Source: Methanobacteriota archaeon (GTDB lineage Archaea; Methanobacteriota; Methanobacteria; Methanobacteriales; Methanobacteriaceae). From it: 9,143 bases of DNA. How positions within the stretch are numbered: position 1 is the stretch's first letter; each line of letters opens with the position of its first letter. The translations under genes were made by a program, and so were the position numbers. The stretch covers positions 1 to 9,143 of the forward strand of contig JAEZRD010000085.1 in NCBI GenBank assembly GCA_023440975.1. The letters run 5' to 3'. Below the pieces are notes generated by a model that was given only the letters and a program-made list of their open reading frames with translations, was not told the DNA's origin and did not search any database. Below are positions 1 to 6,284 of the stretch, piece after piece.

Positions 1-933
1 TATAAAAATGAGGCATCAGATGAAAAATCTGAAGATCCAAGAAAAGGTAAAGGCGGATTCTTCTCTTTTATTAAAGAAAAAACATTATCTGAGGATGATG
101 TAGATGAAATTTTATTTGAATTAGAAATGTCTTTATTAGAGGGGGATGTTGCAATAGATGTTGCTACTACAGTAGTTGACTCTGTAAAAGAAGATCTTGT
201 AGGTCAAAAAATCAAACGTAGTAGTGATATAGAAGAATATACTTATGATGCTTTACGAAATGCAATTTCAAAAATTATTGACATTGAAGGAAAATCAATG
301 ACAGAATTAATTGAAATGAAGAAAAAAGAAGGTGAACCTTTAGTTGTAATGTTTGTAGGTATAAATGGAACAGGAAAAACAACAACTATTGGAAAATTAG
401 CCAATTATTATCTTAAAAAAGGATATACTCCTGTTATTGCTGCATCAGATACCTTCCGTGCTGGAGCTATAGAACAGGTAACATATCATGCAGATAATGT
501 TGGTGTTAAAATAATAAAACATGAAAAAGGTTCAGATCCTGCGGCTGTAGCATTTGATGCAGTTGCACATGCAAAAGCACATAATAAAGAATTAGTCTTA
601 ATTGATACAGCTGGAAGAATGCAAACTAACACAAATCTTATGGATGAAATGAAAAAAATTAGAAGAGTTGCAAAACCTGATTTAGTCATATTTGTTGGGG
701 ATGCTTTAACAGGTAATGATGCTACAGAACAAGCAACTAAATTTAACGAAGCTATAGATATTGATGGGGTTATTTTAACCAAAGCGGATGCAGATTCAAA
801 AGGTGGAGCTTCACTTTCTATAGGGTATGTTATTAAAAAACCTATAATGTTCTTAGGAATGGGACAAGGATATGATGATATAATTGAATATGATGCAAAT
901 TGGATGTTAGATCAATTATTTGCAGAGACATAA
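1..933 (+). CDS. ftsY: Signal recognition particle receptor FtsY (5'-truncated by window edge)
   Basis: SRP-receptor GTPase. At the membrane it docks the SRP54-ribosome complex and hands nascent membrane proteins to the Sec translocon. The frame is open from base 1, and the residues before the first Met (base 127) already read as N-domain helix, so that Met is internal and the true start lies upstream. Of the 310 visible residues, about 1-110 form the N-domain helical bundle. The GTPase motifs follow in order: P-loop GINGTGKTTT (120-129), DTFRAGAIEQ of the insertion-box region (150-159), DTAGR (202-206), TKAD (260-263), and the closing GMGQGYDDI (286-294). The last motif separates FtsY from SRP54, which carries an M domain that is absent here. 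All GTP-binding residues look intact. The stop is followed after 40 bases by the capA-like gene on the same strand. Only the acidic N-terminal A region is missing from view. Confidence 0.97.
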   Translation, partial: YKNEASDEKSEDPRKGKGGFFSFIKEKTLSEDDVDEILFELEMSLLEGDVAIDVATTVVDSVKEDLVGQKIKRSSDIEEYTYDALRNAISKIIDIEGKSMTELIEMKKKEGEPLVVMFVGINGTGKTTTIGKLANYYLKKGYTPVIAASDTFRAGAIEQVTYHADNVGVKIIKHEKGSDPAAVAFDAVAHAKAHNKELVLIDTAGRMQTNTNLMDEMKKIRRVAKPDLVIFVGDALTGNDATEQATKFNEAIDIDGVILTKADADSKGGASLSIGYVIKKPIMFLGMGQGYDDIIEYDANWMLDQLFAET

Positions 934-973
934 CTAATTATAAATAAATCTTTAAATAGGGTGAATTTGAGAA

Positions 974-2053
974 ATGAAAAAAAATAGTATTTTTTTAATA
1001 TTAATTTGTATTTTAATTGTATTGTCACTGGTAGCTTCTGGAGCTACATTTTTATTAGGTAATCAAATTCAATCTTCATTAGAACCAAAGGGAAATGTAT
1101 CAATTAGTGTTACTGGAGATGTAATGTTCGGTCGTAAAATGCCTGGTGTTTTAAGTTCTAATGAAAGTCCATATAGGTATGTATCAAATGTTACAAATAA
1201 CTCTGATATTTTACTTGTAAACTTTGAAAATCCTGCAACAAACTCAGGTACAGCATTTAAAAGTGATGTGCCTCTTAAATGTAGTCCTACATATGTTCCT
1301 TTAGTTAAAGGAGCTAACACTACAGTGTGTGCAATGGCTAATAATCATGCATTTGATTATGGTGAAGTAGGAATGAATGACACAATCAATAATCTCAACC
1401 AAGTAGGAGCTATACATATTGGTGCGGGACTTAATGTTGGAAATGCATCTGCACCTGCAGTAATACATTCTAATGGAAGAACAATCACTATCTTAAATTA
1501 TATGGATTCTAATAATTTTGCAGAATATGGACAAGATGTAATGCCTAAAGCTACTGTTAATAGTGCTGGTTATTCTGCTTATAATGAAACATTAGCAGCA
1601 CAAGAAATCCAAGCGGCTAAGGATAATGGTTCAGATTATGTGATTGTTTATATGCATTATGGTAATGAATATAGTAGGTCACCTAATGAAGCTCAAAAAA
1701 ACATATCTCATCAATGTATTGATAATGGAGCTGATATTGTTATAGGATCACATACTCATGTAACTCAGGGTGTGGAAATGTATAAAGGAAAACCTATTTT
1801 TTATAATTTAGGTAATTTTATATTTGATCAATCTAATTCTGCGACACATAGAGCATATTTCCTTAATATTCAATTAGTAAATGATACTGCTGAAGTAACA
1901 ATGTATCCAATAAATCTTGTTGGTTATCTTCCTCAATTTATGAGTCCTGAAGATGGTACAGAACTTTTGGAGGAGTTAAATCCGCAATGTTCTGATGTTA
2001 TTATAACTCCACAGGGAACTGGAAAATTAGTTTATAATTTAACTAGAAAATGA
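974..2053 (+). CDS. CapA-family metallophosphatase, membrane-anchored and extracellular
   Basis: 359 residues. Lys residues followed by a hydrophobic segment (about 5-28) act as a signal anchor; the rest should face outside. It matches the PGA_cap/CapA family (calcineurin-like metallophosphatase fold) through GDVMFGR (48-54), VNFENP (82-87), NNHAFDYG (123-130), HYGNEY (228-233), GSHTHV (258-263) and GNFIFDQ (280-286). The Asp, Asn and His residues in these motifs are the likely metal ligands. Bacterial CapA works with CapB and CapC in poly-gamma-glutamate export, but no partner is visible here, so capsule synthesis should not be assumed; another envelope phosphoesterase role is equally possible. 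About ten N-X-S/T sequons suit an AglB-glycosylated surface protein, although Asn is inflated by the AT bias. The start is supported by AGGGTGA at 958-964, nine bases upstream. It lies 40 bases behind ftsY and may be cotranscribed. Confidence 0.88.
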   Translation: MKKNSIFLILICILIVLSLVASGATFLLGNQIQSSLEPKGNVSISVTGDVMFGRKMPGVLSSNESPYRYVSNVTNNSDILLVNFENPATNSGTAFKSDVPLKCSPTYVPLVKGANTTVCAMANNHAFDYGEVGMNDTINNLNQVGAIHIGAGLNVGNASAPAVIHSNGRTITILNYMDSNNFAEYGQDVMPKATVNSAGYSAYNETLAAQEIQAAKDNGSDYVIVYMHYGNEYSRSPNEAQKNISHQCIDNGADIVIGSHTHVTQGVEMYKGKPIFYNLGNFIFDQSNSATHRAYFLNIQLVNDTAEVTMYPINLVGYLPQFMSPEDGTELLEELNPQCSDVIITPQGTGKLVYNLTRK

Positions 2054-2070
2054 TACTAAATTTTCTAATA

Positions 2071-2077
2071 TTTTTTT
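2071..2077 (+). terminator. Oligo-T terminator candidate after the capA-like gene
   Basis: A run of seven T lies 18 bases past the capA-like stop codon, in the short gap before the convergent tautomerase gene. Archaeal RNA polymerase can terminate at U-tracts without a hairpin. The support is position and composition only, and T runs are common in this DNA. Confidence 0.35.
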
Positions 2078-2126
2078 AATTCATGATTTTTATTGAAAAA
2101 TAAGTAATTTGAGAAAAATTATTTTT

Positions 2127-2318
2127 TTATTTTTCTCTATCACTTAATAGTTCTCCAGATACCCCTATGTTTTCGTGGGGTAGTGCATTTATTAATATTG
2201 TGATAGTTTCTTCTGGTAATTTATATGCTTCAGCTACAGTTTTTGTAACTTCTTTTACCATTTTTCTTTTTTCATCTTTACTTATTCCTTCATTTCCGTA
2301 TATTGTTATTACTGGCAT
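2127..2318 (-). CDS. 4-oxalocrotonate tautomerase-family protein
   Basis: 63 codons, giving a 62-residue chain once the initiator Met is removed, exactly the length of Pseudomonas 4-OT. Numbered from the mature Pro-1 it aligns without gaps: Pro-1 (the catalytic base), E9-G10, E22-V23 and the C-terminal G51-x-x-G54-E55-L56. The classical substrate-handling residues are not kept: Arg-11 is Ile, Arg-39 is Thr and Phe-50 is Ile. I therefore assign the fold and a Pro-1 enol/keto or related activity, not 4-oxalocrotonate tautomerization. The start is fixed by AGGAGA on the minus strand (2332-2327), eight bases from ATG. It is a single gene, convergent with the capA-like gene and divergent from the dUTPase. 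The physiological substrate is unknown. Confidence 0.85.
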   Translation of the reverse strand: MPVITIYGNEGISKDEKRKMVKEVTKTVAEAYKLPEETITILINALPHENIGVSGELLSDREK

Positions 2319-2535
2319 TTGAGATTTCTCCTTTTTTTAAAATTTTTCTATTATTTAATATAAATTTTTTTATAGATATTTATATATGATTTTGTGTTGA
2401 TATTTAATTAATAGAAATTTAAATTATTTTTTCATAAAAATTAAATTTTATTATAATTAGATGTACATGTCCAATTAAATTCAATGTTATTTTTCAATGA
2501 ACTTATAATTTAATTAAAACTAAATGTGATTATTT
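2319..2535. other. Divergent intergenic region (tautomerase / dUTPase)
   Basis: 217 AT-rich bases that must hold the promoters for both flanking units. On the minus strand TTATATTA (2364-2357) is a possible box A for the tautomerase. On the plus strand CTTATAATT (2502-2510) is a possible box A for the dUTPase. An 8-bp palindrome ATGTACAT sits at 2461-2468 in one of the few non-homopolymeric patches, and TCAATG is repeated at 2481 and 2494. I see no reading frame with a ribosome-binding site and no structured RNA. Confidence 0.5.
2502..2510 (+). promoter_or_regulatory. Possible box A for the dUTPase operon
   Basis: CTTATAATT lies about 30 bases before the dUTPase ATG (2536). A start site about 25 bases downstream would leave a very short leader that still includes the GTGAT Shine-Dalgarno match at 2526-2530. 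Similar AT strings occur by chance here, so this is weak. Confidence 0.3.
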
Positions 2536-2991
2536 ATGTTAGGAGAAGAAGAACTTATAAAATTATTTCCCGATTTTGCTGATTTAGTGCAACCTTCAGG
2601 AATTGACCTTGCATTAGATGAAATTCTAATACAAAAAAGTGAAGCATCACTTATAAATAATGAAAAAAATATTCCAGAAGTAGAACCATTAAAAGGACCT
2701 ATTTATACACTAAAACCAAATACGGCTTATTTAGCAACAATAAACAAAAAAATAAAAATACCCAAAGGATACACAATGTTATACTTACCAAGATCCACTT
2801 TATTAAGATCATTTATATCAGTACAAACTGCAGTAGGAGACCCAGGATTTTATGGGACATTAACATTTTTAATAATTAACCATGGAAATCATGACTATAA
2901 AATTAAACAAGGAGAAAGAATAGCCCAAGCCGTAGTATTTCCAGTTAAAGGATCTGGAGAATATAATGGAACTTATCAAGAAACAGAATAA
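2536..2991 (+). CDS. dut: Probable archaeal dUTPase (dCTP deaminase family)
   Basis: 151 residues of the dCTP deaminase/dUTPase jelly-roll family. Visible motifs are QPSGIDLALD (19-28), the phosphate-binding PRSTLLR (85-91), the GDPGFYG turn (101-107) with Asp102 matching the catalytic Asp of dUTPases, QGERIAQAVVFPV (125-137), and a Gly-rich C-terminal arm ending GTYQ (145-148). True dCTP deaminases carry a catalytic Glu five residues after the PGFxG turn; here that position is Leu112. This fits the archaeal dUTPase subfamily (MJ1102-like, from memory), which would convert dUTP to dUMP and PPi, rather than a deaminase. The product keeps uracil out of DNA and feeds thymidylate synthesis. The ATG is preceded by GTGAT (2526-2530), a partial match to the archaeal anti-Shine-Dalgarno. 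It leads a run with the ALS-like gene 29 bases downstream. Confidence 0.78.
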   Translation: MLGEEELIKLFPDFADLVQPSGIDLALDEILIQKSEASLINNEKNIPEVEPLKGPIYTLKPNTAYLATINKKIKIPKGYTMLYLPRSTLLRSFISVQTAVGDPGFYGTLTFLIINHGNHDYKIKQGERIAQAVVFPVKGSGEYNGTYQETE

Positions 2992-3020
2992 ACTATTCTC
3001 TTAAAATGGAGGTTAAATAA

Positions 3021-4619
3021 ATGAACACAGCAGAAGCTTTAATAAAAATTTTAGAAAATAATAATGTAAAATACATATTTGGACATCCAGGAGAACAAAT
3101 ATTACCAATGTATGGTGCATTAAAAAATTCTTCAATTGAACATATTTTAACCCGACATGAACAAGGAGCAGTACATGCTGCAGATGGATACGCTAGATCA
3201 ACAGGAAATTTTGGAGTATGTATGTCAACAGCAGGACCTGGAGCTATGAATTTAGTAATGGGAGTAACAACAGCTTATAAAGATTCAGTTCCAATGTTAG
3301 TCATAACAGGAGATAACATTTACTCCGAACAAGGTAAAGACAACTTCCAAACAATTAAAATAAATGACATATTTCAAAATATTACAATTAAAAATTTTTA
3401 CCCAAACAATGGAAAAAATGCAATAATAGATCTCAAAGAAGCATTAACAATATTAAAAAAAGAACCTAGAGGTCCAGTTCATATTAACTTATCTAAAGAT
3501 GTGCTAACTGATGAAAATATAGACAACACAATAAATAGAGAAGTTAATTTTGTACAAAATTATAGATACCCCCAAATGGATAGAATCATATCAAGATTAA
3601 AAACAAGTAAAAAACCATTAATACTTGCAGGAAGTGGTGTTCTGTGGGGACATGCCTCAATTGAACTAAAAGAATTCATAAACAAAAATAACATACCTAT
3701 TGTCACAACTTATCACTCAAAAGGTATTGTTAGTGAATTTGAAAAATTAAATTTAGGAATGGTAGGAATTAGAGGCACAAATATTGCTAATTATGCATTC
3801 AAAAATTCTGATTTAATTTTAGTTTTAGGAGCAAAATTATCTGATAGAACTTTAGGGAAAATAAAAGACTTCAATGAATTTAAATCTAAAATAATAGATG
3901 TAAACATTAATAAAATTAAACTTAAAGGAGATATTCGGGTTCATGGTGATGTAAAAAATGTTTTAACTAAATTACTTGAAGAAGATTTCAACAAGGATTC
4001 TAACTGGTTAGATGAAATTTATAGCAAGGAAATAAATGATATTGTTGAAGGCATAGATGATGATTCACTTCCATTAAGACCTCCATATGTAATATATGAA
4101 ATTTTAACAAAAAGAAAAGATAGTTTTATCATAAGTGATGCAGGGACTCATACTACATGGACCTTTCTTCTGACTAAATCCACAAATCCAGGAAAATTTA
4201 TTTTTTCAGGAGGATTTGGACCAATGGGTTATAGTGTACCAGCTTCAATAGGAGTAGCTTTAGCACACCCTAAAAGAAAAGTATTAGCTATTAATGGAGA
4301 TGGAGATTTCCAAATGAACATCCAAGAATTAGCAACCATAAAAGAAAATAATTTAAATATTGGAATATTCATAATAAACAATTCTCAATTAGGAATAATT
4401 AAACAATGGGAAGAAATATATGGTATGGATCCTTATCAAGTAGATTTAAAAAATCCAGATTTTACAAAAATAGCTGAAGGATATGGAATAAAAACTCTTA
4501 AAGTAAAAACAAAAGAAGAGTTAGATGAAGCAATAATTAAAGTAATGGAAACTGAAGAACCATTTGTAGTTGAAATAATTGTTCGAGAAGAAAATATTCC
4601 ACTTCCAGTGTATGCTTAA
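3021..4619 (+). CDS. ThDP-dependent acetolactate synthase-like catalytic subunit (IlvB paralogue)
   Basis: 532 residues with the three-domain layout of the ThDP decarboxylase/ALS family. The N-terminal PYR domain has the cofactor-activating Glu47 in RHEQ (45-48) and an ALS-type TAGPGAMNLV stretch. The central domain has LGMVGIRG and a GAKLSDR segment like the FAD-side GxRFDDR of ALS. The C-terminal PP domain has the GDG-X24-NN ThDP/Mg motif (426-454), followed by QLGIIKQWEE, like the QLGMVRQWQE of ALS. The expected reaction is condensation of two pyruvates (or pyruvate with 2-oxobutyrate) to acetohydroxy acids, but the usual PGGA near residue 24 is PGEQ and no ilvN regulatory subunit is adjacent, so a related carboligase or 2-oxoacid decarboxylase remains possible. 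ComDE sulfopyruvate decarboxylase is excluded because it is two short subunits. A strong GGAGGT (3008-3013) lies seven bases before ATG. Confidence 0.82.
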   Translation: MNTAEALIKILENNNVKYIFGHPGEQILPMYGALKNSSIEHILTRHEQGAVHAADGYARSTGNFGVCMSTAGPGAMNLVMGVTTAYKDSVPMLVITGDNIYSEQGKDNFQTIKINDIFQNITIKNFYPNNGKNAIIDLKEALTILKKEPRGPVHINLSKDVLTDENIDNTINREVNFVQNYRYPQMDRIISRLKTSKKPLILAGSGVLWGHASIELKEFINKNNIPIVTTYHSKGIVSEFEKLNLGMVGIRGTNIANYAFKNSDLILVLGAKLSDRTLGKIKDFNEFKSKIIDVNINKIKLKGDIRVHGDVKNVLTKLLEEDFNKDSNWLDEIYSKEINDIVEGIDDDSLPLRPPYVIYEILTKRKDSFIISDAGTHTTWTFLLTKSTNPGKFIFSGGFGPMGYSVPASIGVALAHPKRKVLAINGDGDFQMNIQELATIKENNLNIGIFIINNSQLGIIKQWEEIYGMDPYQVDLKNPDFTKIAEGYGIKTLKVKTKEELDEAIIKVMETEEPFVVEIIVREENIPLPVYA

Positions 4620-4622
4620 TAT

Positions 4623-4626
4623 GGAG
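4623..4626 (+). promoter_or_regulatory. Shine-Dalgarno that decides the CPBP start
   Basis: GGAG at 4623-4626 lies nine bases before ATG 4636. The in-frame ATGs further upstream (4621, and 4579 within the ALS-like gene) have no comparable site, so 4636 is preferred. Confidence 0.5.
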
Positions 4627-4635
4627 TCTCATTTA

Positions 4636-5316
4636 ATGAATCAATATCCCAATACTTTCTATGGAGATATATCCAAATTTGGAAAAATATTAGGAATATG
4701 TATGTTTTTAATATATTTTTTCCTAACTCCTGATTTACTTGAATCTATTTTAGGAATTAATATTAACCCTACTCTTTTTACAGTTTCATATCTTTTAATT
4801 TTCCTTGTCATTCTTCTAATTATATTACGTAACGTATATTGGGAATCATTAAAAAATATTAAAATAAATTTTGTTGATAATTTAAAATGGTTTATTCTAT
4901 GTTTTATTTTGATGATATGTTTATTATTAATTGTTAACTCATTAATTGCATGGTTAAACAGTTATTTTAATATAACTACCTCAAATTTATCAACTTTTAA
5001 TACAAAAACACCTTTAGTTTTAATTTATACAATTATATTGGCTCCAATTATAGAAGAATCATTATTTCGTGGTTTAATTTTTAGAATTTTATATAGCAAA
5101 TCTGTTATTGGAGCTTATATAATATCTAGTGTGCTATTTGGGTTTTTACACACTATACAATTTTTAATGGTGGGACAAATAAGTCAAATATTTTACACTT
5201 TAATATATATTACAATGGGATTAATATTTGCAATGGTATATGGAAAAACAAAAAATATGTGCTTTAACACAGCTTTTCATATGTTTAATAACATTTTAGC
5301 AATGTCATTTATTTAA
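4636..5316 (+). CDS. CPBP family intramembrane glutamic endopeptidase (CAAX protease-like)
   Basis: 226 residues from the preferred start, largely hydrophobic with about six to eight membrane segments. All three CPBP/Abi signature motifs are present in order: EESLFR (EExxxR, 140-145), FGFLH (FxxxH, 168-172) and HMFNN (HxxxN, 215-219). An active intramembrane protease like Rce1 or MmRce1 is therefore plausible. Substrates are unknown; archaeal members are not known to process prenylated CAAX proteins as a rule, and bacterial relatives act in bacteriocin immunity or regulated proteolysis. The start at 4636 rests on the GGAG at 4623; starting at 4621 would add five residues. The gene begins 16 bases after the ALS-like stop and is probably the last of the dUTPase operon. 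Its stop is only 10 bases from the end of the convergent unit. Confidence 0.88.
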   Translation: MNQYPNTFYGDISKFGKILGICMFLIYFFLTPDLLESILGININPTLFTVSYLLIFLVILLIILRNVYWESLKNIKINFVDNLKWFILCFILMICLLLIVNSLIAWLNSYFNITTSNLSTFNTKTPLVLIYTIILAPIIEESLFRGLIFRILYSKSVIGAYIISSVLFGFLHTIQFLMVGQISQIFYTLIYITMGLIFAMVYGKTKNMCFNTAFHMFNNILAMSFI

Positions 5317-5320
5317 AAAG

Positions 5321-5328
5321 TTTTTTTT
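5321..5328 (+). terminator. Oligo-T terminator candidate after the CPBP gene
   Basis: Eight consecutive T start five bases after the CPBP stop codon, as expected of an archaeal U-tract terminator. The run overlaps the stop codon of the convergent 90-residue gene. A 12-bp palindrome ATAAAATTTTAT (5329-5340) follows directly and lies inside the end of that gene. Confidence 0.45.
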
Positions 5329-5599
5329 ATAAAATTTTATTTTTAAATTTTTCAATAATTTCATTTTTATATTTCATATAAGATTTATTAATAAATTGTA
5401 AATAATATTCTTTTTCTGACTTTTTAGGTATATCATATACAAATAATAATGCTAATGTTGTTATTTCTCCAGCGTTAACATTATTTCCTATGGTAGTAAG
5501 TTTAATTTCATAATAAGGATAAATTTCAATATTGCCATTTATTATTTTTTCACCAAAAAATCTTTCATCATGATGTTTAAGTAATTCATCAAAAATCAT
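5327..5599 (-). CDS. Unrecognised 90-residue protein, third gene of the ytfJ-DUF2953 unit
   Basis: I do not recognise this family. The protein has no signal peptide or membrane segment. It has an N-terminal patch with HHDERFFGEK (9-18), a Tyr/Ile-rich middle ending in a hydrophobic stretch (about 47-56), and a Lys-rich, probably helical C-terminus. It looks like a small cytosolic alpha/beta protein. It is likely real because its ATG overlaps the DUF2953 TGA as ATGA (5599-5596) and a strong AGGAGA (minus strand, 5612-5607) sits seven bases upstream inside the DUF2953 gene, which indicates translational coupling. A partner role with the YtfJ or DUF2953 protein is inferred from context only. Confidence 0.75.
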   Translation of the reverse strand: MIFDELLKHHDERFFGEKIINGNIEIYPYYEIKLTTIGNNVNAGEITTLALLFVYDIPKKSEKEYYLQFINKSYMKYKNEIIEKFKNKIL

Positions 5600-6234
5600 T
5601 TAGAATTCTCCTTTGAAGATTTTTTATTATTTTTTATTAGTGTAATGAATCTTTTAATAATTTCACGAATATTTTTATCCATTATCAACTTTAATACTCC
5701 AAAAAAAGGTTTAAATAAGTTTATTTTAAAAGATATTTCTCCTTTTAGGTCTAAAACTTCTTCACCAAATATAGGTTCAGCTGTAAGTAAAATATTATTT
5801 GATAAATTAGGTAGTGTATTTAATGCATATAAATAACCAATTATTTCTGCGGTATCAGCATAATTATATAACCCTAAATATGTATGATTATTAAAGTTAT
5901 TTAATTTAATAGATTTTGTGCATGTTTTTAAAAAATTTATTATAGGTTCTTTAGAATTTTTAATTAATGGAATAAATGGTTTTATTTCATTGTATTTATC
6001 TTTTAAAGATTTTTTTTCAGAATCTTCTTTTAATTTTTCAGGGTCATCGATTTTTTCGTCTGGAATTTTTTTATCAAAAATAGTAAATTTTAAGAATTTA
6101 ATGTTTATTGAAACGTTATAATCTATATTTTTAAGTTTATAGTTAATTTGTATTTTTAATCCTATATAAAGAAATATTAAGATAATAAATATGATAATGG
6201 CTAATATTATTAAGATTATTGTTAATATATTCAA
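5596..6234 (-). CDS. DUF2953 (YtfI-like) membrane-anchored protein, TTG start
   Basis: 212 residues. One N-terminal transmembrane helix (about 4-24, mostly Ile and Leu) is followed by a charged Lys/Glu-rich linker (54-82) and a C-terminal domain carrying the DUF2953 hallmark around 121-138, where GLYNYADTAEIIGYLYAL resembles the G-x-x-x-AADTA-x-x-x-G-x-x-x-AL pattern of the family. The function is unknown; in Bacillus the homologue YtfI is encoded beside YtfJ, as it is here. The start codon is TTG: an in-frame TAA lies five codons upstream and no in-frame ATG precedes the membrane helix. It follows the ytfJ-like stop by 50 bases and overlaps the next gene by four bases, so the three genes probably form one transcript. 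The many Lys and Asn residues follow the AT bias. Confidence 0.83.
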   Translation of the reverse strand: MNILTIILIILAIIIFIILIFLYIGLKIQINYKLKNIDYNVSINIKFLKFTIFDKKIPDEKIDDPEKLKEDSEKKSLKDKYNEIKPFIPLIKNSKEPIINFLKTCTKSIKLNNFNNHTYLGLYNYADTAEIIGYLYALNTLPNLSNNILLTAEPIFGEEVLDLKGEISFKINLFKPFFGVLKLIMDKNIREIIKRFITLIKNNKKSSKENSK

Positions 6235-6246
6235 GATATCAGCCTT
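6232..6246 (-). promoter_or_regulatory. TTG start and weak Shine-Dalgarno of the DUF2953 gene
   Basis: On the minus strand AAGGCTGATATC precedes TTG. AGG-C-TGAT is one base away from the archaeal AGGTGAT consensus. No other start codon is available between the upstream stop and the membrane helix. Confidence 0.5.
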
Positions 6247-6284
6247 TTAAGTTTTTTTTATTAAATGTTTAAAAATAACAAATA

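Noticed and set aside
486..782. Long antisense frame inside ftsY (98 codons), with similar ones in the capA-like, ytfJ-like, DUF2953 and aminotransferase genes.
   Set aside because: The real genes on the other strand have complete family motifs; the antisense frames are by-products of codon use and lack ribosome-binding sites.
974..2053. Poly-gamma-glutamate capsule locus.
   Set aside because: Only the CapA-like protein is present; no CapB, CapC or CapE homologue is next to it.
4579..4635. Earlier in-frame starts for the CPBP gene at 4579 and 4621.
   Set aside because: 4579 lies inside the ALS-like gene and adds a polar tail; neither has a ribosome-binding site as good as the GGAG serving 4636. 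The 4621 start cannot be fully excluded.
4636..5316. CPBP protein as a phage-defence (abortive infection) or bacteriocin-immunity gene.
   Set aside because: The family name Abi is historical; no toxin, bacteriocin or other defence gene is nearby and the gene follows metabolic genes.
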